Shown: positions 1 through 11,613 of the stretch, piece by piece
Numbering within the stretch: the stretch's first letter is position 1
How the letters are laid out: the number at the start of each line of letters is the position of its first letter
From: Branchinecta lynchi
Taxonomy: Eukaryota > Arthropoda > Branchiopoda > Anostraca > Branchinectidae
Direction: 5' to 3'
NCBI GenBank assembly: GCA_023053575.1
Contig: JAKZAP010000014.1
Location: forward strand, 18,626,938-18,690,937
DNA length: 64,000 bases
The notes under the pieces: model-generated
The model's input: the letters and a program-made list of their open reading frames with translations, nothing else
Database searches by the model: none
Told to the model about the DNA's origin: nothing
Position numbers and translations under genes: made by a program

Positions 1-270
1 GGTTTTGCTAGTTCGGGCACTTCCAGATAAGCTAGGACGATGAAACTTGGCAGGCGGATCAGGGACCGGACCAGATTAAATTAGAAATAGTCGCTTCCCC
101 GATTCGACCACCTGTAGTGGAGTGGAGGGAGGGGGAATCCGGAAAAATTAGGAAAAATGAGATATTTTTAGCTTACGAACGGGTGATCGGATCTTCATGA
201 AACTTGGTATTTGGAAGGACCTCGTGTCTCAGACGTTTCATTTTAAATGAAACGCTATTATAAATAGATT
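1..270 (-). repeat. R2 family fragment (inverted)
   Basis: Carries R2-type blocks in reverse orientation: a strand of GATGAAACTTGGCAGG, the purine-rich GGAGTGGAGGGAGGGGG block, and the GAACGGGTGATCGGATCTT block. These match the forward order seen at 57.4-57.6 kb. The element is cut by the window edge. Confidence 0.6.
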
Positions 271-537
271 TTCTTTAGACTTTGCACGGAAGCGTCATTT
301 AATCTGTTGGCAGTATCTAATTAGCAAACAGGTTTTCGTTTTTGTTTGAACCTTTGTCCTTGTTCGGAGTAATTCTGGCAAAGAACCTAAGTTTCACGTG
401 CACGATTTACTGCTCGCGAAGTTGGAATTAAAACGTGTACCCGCAGATATTTTGAATTCAATCGTTTCGAACAGATCAGCGAAATTTAGAAGAAATAAAC
501 TTGGTAATACATTAAAGGATCTGTGACAGTAGGCTAC

Positions 538-916
538 TAGTGTTGGACGACATTCGCTATCAATAACGATATTTCGATATACCGGACCAAATATCGTTAT
601 CAAATATCGAAAGGTAAATATTGATCTCGAAAACGATATTTGAACGTTTAGAATTATTGTAAATAATTCAAAATAAGTTACACTTATACATCCGAAAATG
701 GAGCGATGTGTTTTTTGTACTTCAGTTTCTATTTATTCGAAGCTCGAGATGATGTAAGATACTTTTTTACGATGATTAGTTTCTTGAATTTTGGCGATAC
801 GAGACGTATAAATATAGCAAAAATTGGTACCGAAATATCGATATCGATATATGGATTATCGAATATCGAAGGTGAAAATACTGCTATATTGAAAAATCCA
901 ATATCGCCCAACACTA
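538..916. mobile_element. hAT-like MITE with 8-bp target duplication
   Basis: A 379-bp element with imperfect terminal inverted repeats beginning TAGTGTTGG and ending CCAACACTA. It is flanked by the perfect 8-bp direct repeat TAGGCTAC (530-537 and 917-924). The inside is AT-rich with many ATATCGATAT-like short palindromes. The 8-bp duplication and TAGTGTTGG-type end fit a non-autonomous hAT element. The short open frames inside are not believable genes. Confidence 0.85.
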
Positions 917-1051
917 TAGGCTACCCCAATAGCACTCGGGGTACTGTCACTGCCCCTAACACGGGCAGAAATTGGAAGGAACACTTAAAGAAATAACACC
1001 CACAAGTCGAAGGTTCGATCCTGTTCAGACCAAAATGTTACGCTTGAACAT

Positions 1052-1526
1052 TAGTTGCGTTTTTTGTCTCTGTTCTGTTCGCTGTTTTCTCTCTGTTTTA
1101 TATTTTTCCCGTTTTTGTCAAAACACGGAACACGCTGTTTCTCATTTTCCCGTTTTTGTACGCTGTTCTGTGTTCCGTGTTCTCTGTTCCGCTGTCTGTT
1201 TTGCAAAACACGGAACTTGCTCTCCTAGCATGTTTTATCAGTGTTCAGATAGAAAATTGCAGAGAGATTCACAGATAGAAAAGAAAGAATTGCAGAAGTT
1301 TGGAGGATAAAGCTGGATCCTAAAGTATGGTCGTTTTGGAGTATAGTTTGCAATTTAACAGATTTTCTGCTTAAGACATGCTCAGTATCCTAAATTTGCG
1401 TTTTCGTCAGAACAGCGACAAAACACGAAACACAGAACAGCGTAAGCAAAACACCCTTTTTTACCCAAACCAGACAACTGTGAACACAGAACACGGAACA
1501 GGAACCAGAGACAAAAAACGCAACTA
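1052..1526. mobile_element. MITE with TAGTTGCGTTTTTTG ends
   Basis: The terminal inverted repeat TAGTTGCGTTTTTTGTCTC pairs with GAGACAAAAAACGCAACTA at the other end. The inside is made of repeated CTGTTCTGTGTTCCG-like words and their complements, so much of the element can fold back. The ends are related to those at 5179-5593 and 39608-40028. Confidence 0.75.
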
Positions 1527-1843
1527 TTGTTAGCTACAGTGATACAAATAAAGGCTGATTGTGATTTTCGTTATCTCTGGGGTCCCTATTCTGGCTATGA
1601 CAGAGATCTGTCTGGTATATTTATAGTATACCTTCTGTAATGGTATGTTTATACCTTCCAGCTGACTGACCAAGTTGTACCTTCCAGCTGACTGACCAAG
1701 TTGGGCACTATCACTTATGCTCTGAGCGCAAGCTGGCTCGCCGTCTCAGCATCACGGAGAAAATTTTTGTTCTTGTTTTATTTGCTGTTTTTCTTTGTTC
1801 TGTAATTGGTTGTCTCGTCTGTTTTTTTTCTTTATACTCCGTC

Positions 1844-2544
1844 CAGTCTAGTACTCTAGCCCCTTTTCAGGCACGGTGCTCAAACGTCTAGCACCATGCC
1901 TGGGTGCTAGACGTTCAAGCATTGTACCTTGGATTTCATGTATGGTGCATGGATTTCAGTATACAGTACATACAGAAAAAACACAGTTTCTGTCATAACA
2001 ACTGAGCACCAGCTCGGACAGGGCTGAAATTACTACCATGAATTAGAGAAATCAAAGACAATCCTTTATATATTTTTCACAACAAAAACAAAAGGGCTCG
2101 GCTGATGACAGATGTAAAAAACCTCATTTCCTTTTCTACATAGTCAAGGGTTTCGCATGCAAAGTGTCCTGTGCCTCCGCTTTTTCTACCTAGCAGCCAA
2201 CCAGAATATTGGCTCTTGGGGAATAGATAGGGAAAATACATGGAAAAAAGATAGGGTGCTGTTAGGTTTTTCATCTCCATCATCATTAGAGCCCTTTTGT
2301 TTTTGTTGTGAAAAATATATAAAGGATTGTCTTTGATTTCTCTAATTCATAGTAATAATTTCAGCCCTGTCCGAGCTGGTGCTCAGTTGTGATGACAGAA
2401 ACTGTGTTTTTTCTATATGCACTGTATACTGAAATCCATGCACCATACATGAAATCCAAGGTACAGTGCTTGAACGTCTAGCACCCAGGCATGGTGCTAG
2501 ACGTTTGAGCACCGTGCCTGAAATGGGGCTAGTGTACTAGACTG
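1844..2544. mobile_element. hAT-like foldback element, copy 1
   Basis: A 701-bp element with two 256-bp inverted arms (1844-2099 and 2289-2544) around a 189-bp loop. Its ends are CAGTCTAGTACTCTAG and CTAGTGTACTAGACTG. A perfect 8-bp duplication, ACTCCGTC, flanks it (1836-1843 and 2545-2552). Each arm also has an inner palindrome built on GTGCTAGACGTT. No coding capacity was found. A near-identical copy is at 61100-61800. Confidence 0.92.
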
Positions 2545-4634
2545 ACTCCGTCCCAAGCTTTTGTAGCTATTGTAATATACATACATACATGTTTTTCTGA
2601 GCATAAGTCGCCTTTATTCCGCTTATAACACAGTAAGAGAACTCAGCGCAGTTTTGTTTTTATTATTTCATAAACAGGCTTAAAATAACTAACTACTTAC
2701 AATACCAGTTTCATGGAACTTGTGCTTTTCTAAATATGGGACATCCCAGGGACTAGTAAAAGGACGAGATCTCGGTAGGTTTCCTCCCCCCTCCCAAACC
2801 CGTTTCCACATAAAAAGAGAAACTTTCCACCTTTTCGACTAATAGGTAAATGGTTAAAACATACGATGTAAGCTAAAGAGTTTTATGCACCGATCACACA
2901 ATCTAAAACCTCCACAAGAGTTACTGACGTAATCCGTCCGAAACAGACAATCGCAATGTCAGAAGAAGGCACCAACTAACGGCTTTGCGGGAAATCTCCC
3001 AAAAACCTCTTTTTCCTAAAGTAGTAAAGTATCAGTAGAAATTATTGTTCAAATCGGTGTAATAAACTGCAAAAGGGTTTTCCGTGTCATTGTTCCTTCA
3101 TTGGCTAAAGTAACCAAAACAGGCGGTGATTTGATTAGACCTGCACAAGAGAAACAGGATCGATTTCCATTTTTCTTGCAATCACGCCCGTCACATCCTA
3201 CTAGCAATATAAGCTAATGCGTACAGTCTTATGAAGCTTATTACACCAACTTGAACGATGCCTAATACGCAATTTTCTTGATAACTAACTCTACTTGCCG
3301 ATGCAAAATCGCCGCGGAAGACCCAGAAGCAGTATCACAGCTGCTCCCGAAGATCGCCGTGACTGTTTGACACAGGATTTGAGTTGTTGAGTTTGAGTCG
3401 CTAGTGAGACGTTTTCTCGTTCTTCCTGAGGATCACTAGCGTAGTTTGGACTTAGTCATATAGAGTATTAGTACTACTTATTCGCGGCGTCAAAATACAA
3501 TTGATGGAATCCGTAATGAATCATAAATTACCTCAGTGAAAGCTCTCTGTCTCTGAGGATTTTATTTAGTTTCCACCCAACCGTTAGATGGCCTTTATCA
3601 TTTCACGATATATTCAGAGAAGTTCAGGATTTCAACGGTATTACTATTTTTCATAAAGCGTCCAATTTACCAGAAGGGAATGAACTAGACATAAGTACCC
3701 TGATTTGCGTCCGCGCTGGACGAGCCTCGTAAATAACCGCTGCCCGCCATGCCATCCCCTCGTCCAGTAACTTCCACGAGTTCTTCCAGTAATTTGCCGC
3801 GAGTTCTACTATCTTTATTTTGTATGCACTTTGTGACAAAACACACTCTGATTCAGGATTGCTTGGTTTCTTTTAGCCTGTAGCGCAATCCCTTGTTACC
3901 AACCATCCACCCCTACCGTATTACCGTAACATAGAATAATTCAAAAGCACTGTTCAACAATTCATATAACACAGTATTGACTAGAAAGGTTTATGACACT
4001 AGAGCTTGACTAGAAAAAAAACAAAAAAACACTGGCATCAAAGGCCCATGATTGTTCGACCATCGTCACTTCACTAATTACTTTGTGATGTTTTTCAACC
4101 ATAGTAGGGGGCGATTCTGGCGGTCTGAAAAGCTCCGCGAGCTTGTGCGCCGGCTGTTTTTGCTAAAAACTTGCTTCACTTTCCACAGCTGTTCTCGCGC
4201 TCCGCTTGTTTCCGCCAGCACCGGGAAAGCGAATCCACTTCGCAAGTGGAAAGTGATTTCGGCAAGTCAGCGAGAAGTTGTAAAGGTGCAACTGAGGCGT
4301 GGCTACTTTCCGTTTGTTCTTGCGCTCGGCGGATTCTCAATTGGTTTCGGAAAGCGAATCCAAGACATCACCAGAATCGCCCTTGGGTTATGTTTGTCCC
4401 AGGTAAGTCACCCCAGAGAAAGTAAGGTAAAGATGCCGACGACATTTTAGCACTTAATGAGGCCCCGGCACCATAGGAGCTTAATGTTAAAAGAAAACCT
4501 AAATAGGCCGAAGAACAATGTAAAACGGAAGAATAGAAATCTTCTGCAGTCGGGTGAAGAGTGGTGACGAACAATGACGGACCCCTGCTGTCATCAACAT
4601 TTCAATCAGCTATATTTCTTTGTCCTTCTGAAAA

Positions 4635-4898
4635 CCTGCATTGAGACGTTTCTTCGGGCCTCAAACTCAACTCCAGATACGTTTTCACCGGTGTGGATGT
4701 ACCTTCCACTGGACGAAGTGATGACATGCTTGAGATATCAGAGGGTTAGCACTTTTGTTTCCTATTGACCTGCATTGAGACGTTTCTTCGGGCCTCAACT
4801 AAACTCCAGATACGTTTTCACCGGTGTGGATGTACCTTCCACTGGACGAAGTGATGACATGCTTGAGATATCAGAGGGTTAGCACTTTTGTTTCCTAT
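4635..4898. repeat. Recent 134-bp tandem duplication
   Basis: Two nearly identical units (4635-4768 and 4769-4898), starting CCTGCATTGAGACGTTTC and ending near TTTGTTTCCTAT. Only a few differences are seen, so the duplication is young. Short open frames cross it but no protein is recognised. Confidence 0.85.
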
Positions 4899-5178
4899 AT
4901 CGTCATCGTATACAGAGGAAACATCATTTACTCGCATGACTCAGTTACAGCAGGAAGATTACCGGGCATGGTTAGTCTCGCCACTTAAAGCTGCATTAGA
5001 TGTCCTCCCTCTATCGATTTTTTTGTCGACTCAAGGCCCATCATAGTTTGTCATAACTTAGTTGCTCACAAGGCTTTCTTCTACCTGTCTTCAAACAACA
5101 AAATCTTCTACCCCTTGCTAAAGAAGGGCCAAAATATCGCTGCCAAAGCACCGTAGCTGACGTATCCGTTTTATGCAT

Positions 5179-5593
5179 TAGTCGCGTTTTTTACAGCTCG
5201 ACTGGCGATTGGGACTTGTTCCCGGGTTCATCCAGTTGACCGTTTTTTGTCGCTTGATAGGGGAGCGAGAACAAGCCTTCAAAAAACGGTCTAAATCAGT
5301 CCATAAATCAGTCCATCCCCACAACTCTTCCCTCGGCAGTCTCTGAAACTGCTGCAGTACTGGCGCTTCCTGAGGTGTAAATGTACGTTTTTGGGTCCAC
5401 ATGTTTGAGTTTTCAAAATTTGGCACCAAGTTTGACTGGACCTCCAAGAGAAAGGTGCATCGGATTGACTGTTGACTTTGTTCCCAGTCGATCTCCAGTC
5501 AAGCGACAAAAAACGGATCGACTGGACCTCCAGTCGACAGTCGATCGCAAAAACGGCAACTTTCGTTCCAAGCGATTGCAAAAAACGCGACTA
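5179..5593. mobile_element. MITE with TAGTCGCGTTTTTT ends
   Basis: Terminal repeats TAGTCGCGTTTTTTACA and TGCAAAAAACGCGACTA. The inside has several CGACTGGACCTCCAGTCG-like palindromes and repeated AAAAAACGG blocks. The ends relate it to the TAGTTGCG group. Confidence 0.75.
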
Positions 5594-5631
5594 TTGTTTG
5601 AATCTATGTTTCCGAGGCAGCTACGGCTCAT

Positions 5632-6302
5632 TGTCAAACTGAACAACCCGAAGAAAACTTTTCAAGAATTAGTTATATGGAGTTGTAAAGCTTTAATAGA
5701 CTGTTACCACTGCATACTACTATTAGCAAGACTGGATCCTAGTACAACAAGCCAGGATGCTACTGCCAGCTGATGGATACTTTTACATGAGATTAGCCCA
5801 GTCTGAGTCACAATAAATGATCCTGTCATATCAATACATGCAACTTTTTCTTACAACTACACAGACAATTTTTCATCGGGAAGGGAGATCAACGATTCTC
5901 TTTTGTTACCTTTTCAATAAGACTAAGTCAGTTTTATATTTGTCCAAACCGGAGCGCGAAGTTTTACTTTGTTTGTATAGCAGAAATCGAAGAAATATTT
6001 AAATTACTCGTCTTACTTATGTTGCAGATTCACACTATGGCCATTCTCGAAAAAAAATGTCTCTGTAGTTGTATCGTTGTACGAGTAATAGTACAGAACA
6101 GTATCATTTAATGTGCCTCAGACTGGGCCAATCTTAAGTAAAAGTATTCAATGGCTGGCAGTAGCATCCTGGCTTGTTGTATTAGCATTCAGTCTTGGTA
6201 ATAGTAGCATGCAGTGGTAAAAGTTACTACTGTATACTCTTAAAGCTTACAACTCTATATAACTAATTCTTGAAAATTTTTCATCAGGTTATTCAGTTTG
6301 AC
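5632..6302. mobile_element. Inverted pair of CCCGATGAAAA-type elements
   Basis: Left and right arms mirror each other: GTCAAACTGAACAACCCG on the left, and on the right the complement of GTCAAACTGAATAACCTG. Shared inner blocks include ATTAGTTATAT, GCATACTACTATTAGCAAG and CCCAGTCTGAG. A unique spacer lies between (about 5880-6045). It belongs to the same family as 45901-46924. Confidence 0.7.
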
Positions 6303-6847
6303 AAAGGTGCCCGTTAGCACCACCAGGCATTTTCATCCATTCTCGTTTCCGACAGTTTGAACTTCCTATTTTTTTTTACCCTTTAAGAGGATTCTGCTTA
6401 TCGCTTTCGATGATCTCATTGGTCAAAAACACCGGTTTTGCAACTTTTCCCGTGTTTCTCAGCGGGCTGAAAAGAATCGGGGCGGGTTTTTGATCTTTCC
6501 AAGAAATCACGTAGGCCTGTGTAAAAATATTGGAACTGGAACTTTTTTAACTGCGACTTGTGCTTTAAGAGGAGAAGAAGGCCGTCGAGAAATCACGATA
6601 GTTGAGGCGCCTGTGAACAACATGAAGAACAGGTCCCCTGCTTCAAGCCAGAGTCGTTTTTCCATCCTCTGTCCAGACACTCCACTACACGAAGGGCTGG
6701 AAGCGGAACGGTCTCATCACTACATAACCCACTTCATCACTAGTGCCACCAGTGTCACTAAAAATATCTTCGTCACAAGTTTCACCCACTATGCACAAAC
6801 TGAGCGACAAATCATACGACGAGTAAATTCAATTGGCAAAAATCTAA

Positions 6848-6976
6848 CTACTCAAAGCCTTTGTAGTTGATAAAAAAGAAGATTAGAAAAACTGCGAAGC
6901 AAATCGGAAATACAGTCCGACTGACAACGTCGATTGTCTTTGCTATTCTAATGGGGTGAGCAGGCTCCCTCCGACG
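6848..6976 (-). CDS. pHCl: Last coding exon: TM4 and stop
   Basis: A 129-nt exon encoding 42 residues and a TAG stop. It reads RRREPAHPIRIAKTIDVVSR, then TM4 (TVFPICFAVFLIFFFINY), then KGFE. The pattern xxIDxxSRxxFPxxFxxFxxxFFxxY is the C-terminal hallmark of Cys-loop receptors: a basic amphipathic MA helix followed by a lipid-facing TM4 and a very short extracellular tail. The acceptor is CTTTTTCAG, following a polypyrimidine run (6977-6985). The start in phase 0 matches the loop exon at 11515-11613. The 3' UTR would continue to lower coordinates. I did not find a convincing poly(A) signal. Confidence 0.95.
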   Translation of the reverse strand, partial: RRREPAHPIRIAKTIDVVSRTVFPICFAVFLIFFFINYKGFE

Positions 6977-7295
6977 CTGAAAAAGAAAGGAAAAATCAGT
7001 TACAGTTAACAACAAGAGCTAGAAGCTCATATGGCACTTGCCAAGCTGGGCAAGAGGATCAAAGTAGGAATTTGTCACTTCGTGGGTTTGTTGTGAGCAT
7101 TTGTAAGCAAAACCCTTCAAATAACAATGATCATGGAACATTGGAAATCACGATAATGTATCGTTTGGTAAGTCGCATTTCTGCGTTTGGCTGTGATGAT
7201 GCGTACTTTGAGGGCGCTATAGGAATTCATCTCTAATCAAAACCCTTGAGGCAAAAATGATCCTGGGCCCTTTAGAATCATGAATACATATTATT

Positions 7296-7798
7296 ATTAT
7301 TATCATTATTTATTTATAACCCATCAACTGCCCGAGGCCAAGCAAGACGGAGTGTGAAAAAAAAAAAAAAAAATTAAATTAATAGGTAAACAGAGTAAAA
7401 TAACAACAAAATCCAAATAAGCTTGAGTCACGTCCGTTTTAAGGGCTCCGCATTAGTAGGTCGTTGGCTTCATAAACTCTATCACTTTCGGACAGAGTAG
7501 GCTCCCAGAACTTAGAGCATTTTACGTTGTTCTTGCAGTCAGAGGCTAAGTGACAGAACTCTTGGCGCTTGTAACACCGCTTTGGGCATAGATGTACTTG
7601 AATATTCGGAAGTAGTCGTCCTCTTTCAAATTTCTCTCGAGTCGGTCTTCGGTTTCGAAGTAAATTTTGACGGCAAGGGACTTGCCGATCCTTTGTTACG
7701 GGTACAGCCAACCACGGCCTGTTGCACTGCAAGTTCCAAAACGGATAAAGGAATTCCTTTACCAACCCCAATAAATCTTTCTTCTTTTTTTTATCCAT
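7296..7798 (-). pseudogene. Retroelement gag/ORF1-like remnant with degenerate zinc knuckle
   Basis: The minus-strand frame at 7439-7798 encodes a basic protein with the segment CYKRQEFCHLASDC followed by KNNVKC. A gag or LINE-ORF1 zinc knuckle reads CxxCxxxGHxxxxC; here the second Cys is Arg and the Gly is Cys, so the knuckle is damaged. Downstream at 7296-7345 is an AT-rich tail (TTATTATTATTATC on the plus strand) that resembles non-LTR 3' tails in this window. It is probably a decayed insertion in R2. Confidence 0.55.
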
Positions 7799-8132
7799 GG
7801 AAATGCTTTGCGATGATTTGTGCTGATTTTTTGTCTTTGACTTTCATGAGCCATTTGCTATTTGATGATTTGGTTTGGTCAAAAGCATTCTGTTTGACTT
7901 TTCGGTTAAGATGCGCACTTTAAGGGTGCTAGAAATTCATTTGTAAGCAAAACCCTTGAGGCAAAAATTATCATGGGCGCATGGGGATCATGAAAATGTA
8001 TATTTTGCTTAAAAGTATTTTTTTGTACTTTGAGGTTAAGTTGAGTAGCCTTCTTTAGGATATGGTCGGATCTAGGAAGTGACAATTTCTAAGCCAATCT
8101 TGTCAATTCTCTAATGTTCAAGCCAAGTTTCA

Positions 8133-8298
8133 TGTTTATTCAAACAATGTTTACAACGGATACGTCAGCTATGATTTTTCATCAAAAATATGATTTTTCA
8201 ATATATGATTTTTCAGCTATGATTTTTCATCAGCGAAATATCGCTGATGAAAAATCATAGCTGACGTATCCGTTGTAAGCATTGTTTGAATAAATGTT
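8133..8298. repeat. Near-perfect palindrome (foldback fragment)
   Basis: TTTATTCAAACAATGTTTAC, then AACGGATACGTCAGCTATG, then ATTTTTCATCAGCG on the left, and the reverse complement on the right, meeting at CGAAATATCGC. The left arm has an extra TATGATTTTTCA repeat. The same sequence word flanks the foldback family at 23.9, 35.2, 48.2 and 50.1 kb. Confidence 0.75.
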
Positions 8299-8764
8299 TC
8301 AAAGTCAGCTTGGGCTCAAAGAATATTTACCAAGTTTCATGGTCCTACCACATCTGGGAGGACCTTAAATCGCGATCAGCGGAATTCACCCCCCCCCTCA
8401 AACTCCCTCCAGAGTGCTGGAAGTACCTTAAATCGCGACCAGCGGAATTCCTCCCCCCCCCCCCTCCAGCTCCCCCCAGAGTGCCCGAACCCGGTTCTGA
8501 AACTGTCGCTGATGTAACTAGGGCTTCTGCTGTTCTTCCCACCCAGTGTCATCGCAATGGCTACACTCTAAACGTGTCACAAAATTTCTGCCCCCCCCCC
8601 CCCCCGACTCCCCCACACTGATCAGATCCTGGCCGCACTTGATATTGGACATCGGATTCTCCTTTCCTCCACTCCCCCCCCCCCCCCGATGGTCAAATCG
8701 GAGAAACGACTGTTCTTACGTTAAACTGGTCGAGTCCCTGATATGCCTTCCAAGTTTCGTTACC

Positions 8765-9160
8765 TGCGTTTTTGCAGATACCATGGTATCTGATACCACG
8801 GTCTAAAGTCGTTTTTGCAGTTATCCTGGTATCTGATACCCCGGTCAAAAGACGTTTTTGCAGTTATCGTGGTATCTGATATTCAGATACTACGGTCCGA
8901 CCGTGGTAACTGGTCGTGGTATCTGAAAAGTAATCTGACTTTTATAAAATTTTGTCAGATTGGCCAGAAAGAAGTTTACCACTTAGTGATGTGACTGAAT
9001 ATCTGTTTTTCTTTTGGGATCATTTCGAAAAGCGCATTTTCGGTAATTGTCGTTTTTGCAGAGCAACCATATATCAGATACCACGGTAACTACAAAAACG
9101 ACTAGTTGTAGATCAAGTTACTGTGGTAACAGATACTATGGTATCTGCAAACACAACTAT
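8765..9160. mobile_element. TAGTTGCG-type element rich in GATACCATGGTATC palindromes
   Basis: Repeats of GTTATCGTGGTATCTGAT and CGTTTTTGCAG; ends in GTATCTGCAAACACAACTA. Closely related to 39608-40028 and 44443-44640. No coding potential. Confidence 0.75.
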
Positions 9161-9719
9161 TGTCCTAGCACATGCGGAAGCATCTTAACTCGGGATCACC
9201 GGCACTTCAGAACCCTCCCTCCAACTCCCCCCCTCAGTTCCCGGATCCGGTCCGGTCTTGTCAACTATTTATCTAGGGTTGTGCTTGTTCTTCCCACCAA
9301 GTTTTCATCCTGATCCGTCCACTCTGAACATGTCACATGATTTCTTCTTCCCCCCTCCAACTCCCCCAAAGTCACCGGATCCGTTCTGGACTTCAAGTTT
9401 ATCATCTGTGACGCGAGGTCTTTCCAAATTTTAAGTTTCATTAAGATCCGATTCCCCGTTCAAAGGTTATGCATACGTCAATATTCCAGATCTCCCCTCC
9501 CTCAGCTCCCCCCACGGTGGTCGGATCTAGGAAGTGACTATTTCCAAGTTAGTTTAGTTGGGTCCGTAATCTGCCTGCCAAGTTTCATCGTCCTAGCACA
9601 TTTGGAAGTACCCTAACCCGCGATCATCAGACTGACGACCGACAGATAGACCGACCGACGGAAAAGTGACCGGTATATGGCACTTGGTCGGAAGGCAAGT
9701 GCCATAAAAACTAGAAAAG

Positions 9720-9850
9720 TTTGTGAGTCGCGAATGGGAGACAGAAACCAGAAACGCTCCTCGGGCGAGGTTTGAACCCAAGACCTTAGCTTCATGCAAG
9801 CGACGCGCTACCAAGTAGGTCTAAACCACTGAGGGGCTTGTAAACCACTA
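9720..9850 (-). repeat. tRNA-derived SINE head (inverted)
   Basis: The reverse complement starts CCCCTCAGTGGTTTAGACC and has a pol III B-box-like GGGTTCAAAC followed by CTCGCCCGAGGAGC, a tRNA-like T arm and acceptor. The A-box region is weak. It is probably a tRNA-derived SINE head, not a working tRNA gene. Confidence 0.5.
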
Positions 9851-9934
9851 CACTTGCCAGACGGAAAGAGACTAAAGGATAACTGATCCGCTCGAGGCAA
9901 GTTTTTATCAAACATCGTTAGCAGCAGCACCAGT

Positions 9935-10050
9935 TATTATTATTACTACTATTGATTTATTTCCCATCCGAGCGCACTAATATACAAAAAGATGGAGTAA
10001 TTAAATACCGAAGATAAAACATTGAAAAAAACATTACTTGCAACAATAGA
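9935..10050 (-). repeat. Non-LTR 3' tail (inverted)
   Basis: TTATTATTATTACTACTATT followed by GATTTATTTCCCATCCG on the plus strand; its complement GGGAAATAAATC plus a trinucleotide tail matches the tails at 7.3, 24.7 and 36.2 kb. The rest of the element is unrecognisable. Confidence 0.4.
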
Positions 10051-10794
10051 AACTTAGAAACCACACTGAGAAATTACTCGTTAAATTAAGGCTGCGCGTA
10101 AAGCGGTGCAGTGTTATTCCATACTTGCTCTACAAACTTATGCATATGCCTTGTAAGATTCGAGGTTTTATGGTATCATTTGTACACGAATTCCCCAAGT
10201 CACAGGACTGAATAGTAAGCTGAAAAGCTTATCAAATCAAGAATTCAAGATTACTGGCACGTGCCATTACTAAAGTACTTTATAAAAAATACTGGCACGT
10301 GAGTTGAAAGTCAAATTTTGCCTAAAGAGCTCTTATATGAGAAACTGGACAGAGATAGCTAGTGCTGTTTTCCGTAACGGACAATATAAGCACCGGCATA
10401 TATGTTCCACTCCATTTAGGGATCTTTTACTTTAGCTTTTGCGAATATATACAGTATATTTGGTATTTAAAAACAAAAAGACATATTACGTTTGGAAACA
10501 AACATACTATCTGTTAATGTTCAGTTCTGTACGAGGGGTTACCCACTCCCCGGTGAGGGCCAAAACCAGCGGTGATTCCCACTTCTAAAAATGACAGTTA
10601 TAATATTCAAAGAAGCGGCCGGTGCCAGCTGGTGTCAGCAGGTGCCGGCACCGAGCACTTACTTTACACTAAAATCGAGAATGGGCAACCCCTCGGTTCT
10701 GCATGGCCTGTTAAAATTGTTAGTTGGCAAAATGACGAAATCACAAGGGGTAGATTTGCAACCTGCAAATTGAAAGAGGCCCCGAAATGTCAAC

Positions 10795-11045
10795 CTTCTC
10801 GAGACCCCACAGGAGTGGCCTTGTAAGTAAAAGGTCGTGGGTTCAAATCCCGCCAGTGGAGCACTTTTGTCTTTAGTTCACTACTTATAGGGGTTTGATC
10901 CATTAAAGGAGGGGAATGACGTGAGGAGAAAATGGTTCGGTCTTGGGGCGAACTAAGAACAAATAATCCGATAGAACCTCCGTCTTTGGTCCCGTGCAAC
11001 GACTACAAATACACCGATAAATATTTGCTGTCAGGTCTCAGTTGA
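10795..11045 (+). repeat. tRNA-derived SINE copy
   Basis: The head has GTGGGTTCAAATCCCG (B box), followed by GAGCACTTTTGTCTTTAG and TTCACTACTT, as in the copy at 47.3 kb. The body contains GAACAAATAATCCGATAGAA and CCTCCGTCTTTGGTCCC, which recur inverted at 44.86-44.93 kb. The 5' half of the head is decayed. Confidence 0.6.
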
Positions 11046-11514
11046 TACCCGTCTACTTGCCTCTTCATACCATCTGAACAACTGTAGGATGCCTGCAGGG
11101 TTTGAGGACCCGATCTCCTAGCGAGTTAGTCGTGACGCCACAATGTCAGACAGCCAATAAGATGTGAAGGACGACTCAGACGTCCTTCGTATTCCTCTGC
11201 GGGGATCTACTGCGACGTAGCTGCTTGTAGAGGTCACAAATTATGATGGGCTTCGTAGCTCCTCCTCCGCTCATTTGCAACGGGTAGGGTATCAGAATAC
11301 ATTCGACTCTGCATGGTTGTATTACAAAGATAGGGAGAAGGAGGTTCTATCTGATTATTTATCGTTGAATAAAACACAAAGCCTAAAAATCAACGCCACA
11401 AAATCGGGCATAATTAGGAGGAATATGAAAAAAACATTATTTGATTATTCCACGTTCGAAGACGATCTGATTCTCATATAGCAAAATTTAATTGCTATCT
11501 ATGAATTATCTCAC

Positions 11515-11613
11515 CTCTGCCACACATCCATTAGTTGTAGTATGTGTACATGGCTCCGGCCCACAGTTCGTACACGACATGATGTCCGTGCCATCTGCTT
11601 TTCTCTCCGGACT
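11515..11613 (-). CDS. pHCl: Cysteine-rich TM3-TM4 cytoplasmic loop exon
   Basis: A 99-nt, phase 0-0 exon. It encodes SPERKADGTDIMSC, then TNCGPEPCTH, then TTTNGCVAE. The acceptor is TGTTCCAG on the minus strand (bases just above 11613) and the donor is GTGAGA (11509-11514). It fits in frame between the TM3 exon (ends phase 0) and the TM4 exon (starts phase 0). The content is hydrophilic and includes a CxxCxxxxC cluster, consistent with the variable cytoplasmic loop of the receptor. No function is known to me for this cluster. It could also be a cassette exon, since removing its 33 codons keeps frame. Other loop exons may exist in the 11.3-kb intron upstream; I did not find one with confidence. 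Confidence 0.78.

Larger units (their letters stand above)
7011..9711 (+). repeat. R2 family element, interrupted copy
   Basis: Starts AACAAGAGCTAGAAGCTC then ATATGGCACTTGC, and ends GGCAAGTGCCATA. It contains repeated blocks such as AAGTTTCATCGTCCTAGCAC and CTGGAAGTACCCTAAC-like words, C-rich runs, and a CCGACAGATAGACCGACCGA stretch close to the end. It is interrupted by a retroelement fragment (7296-7798), a palindrome (8133-8298) and a TAGTTGCG-type element (8765-9160). Confidence 0.65.

Noticed and set aside
6490..6870. 126-codon plus-strand open frame
   Set aside because: Overlaps the TM4 exon and 3' region on the opposite strand and shows no protein-like features.
8286..8806. Proline-rich open frames (also in 54-57 kb)
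   Set aside because: Produced by C-rich runs of R2 elements; no start context, splice sites or conserved composition outside the repeats.
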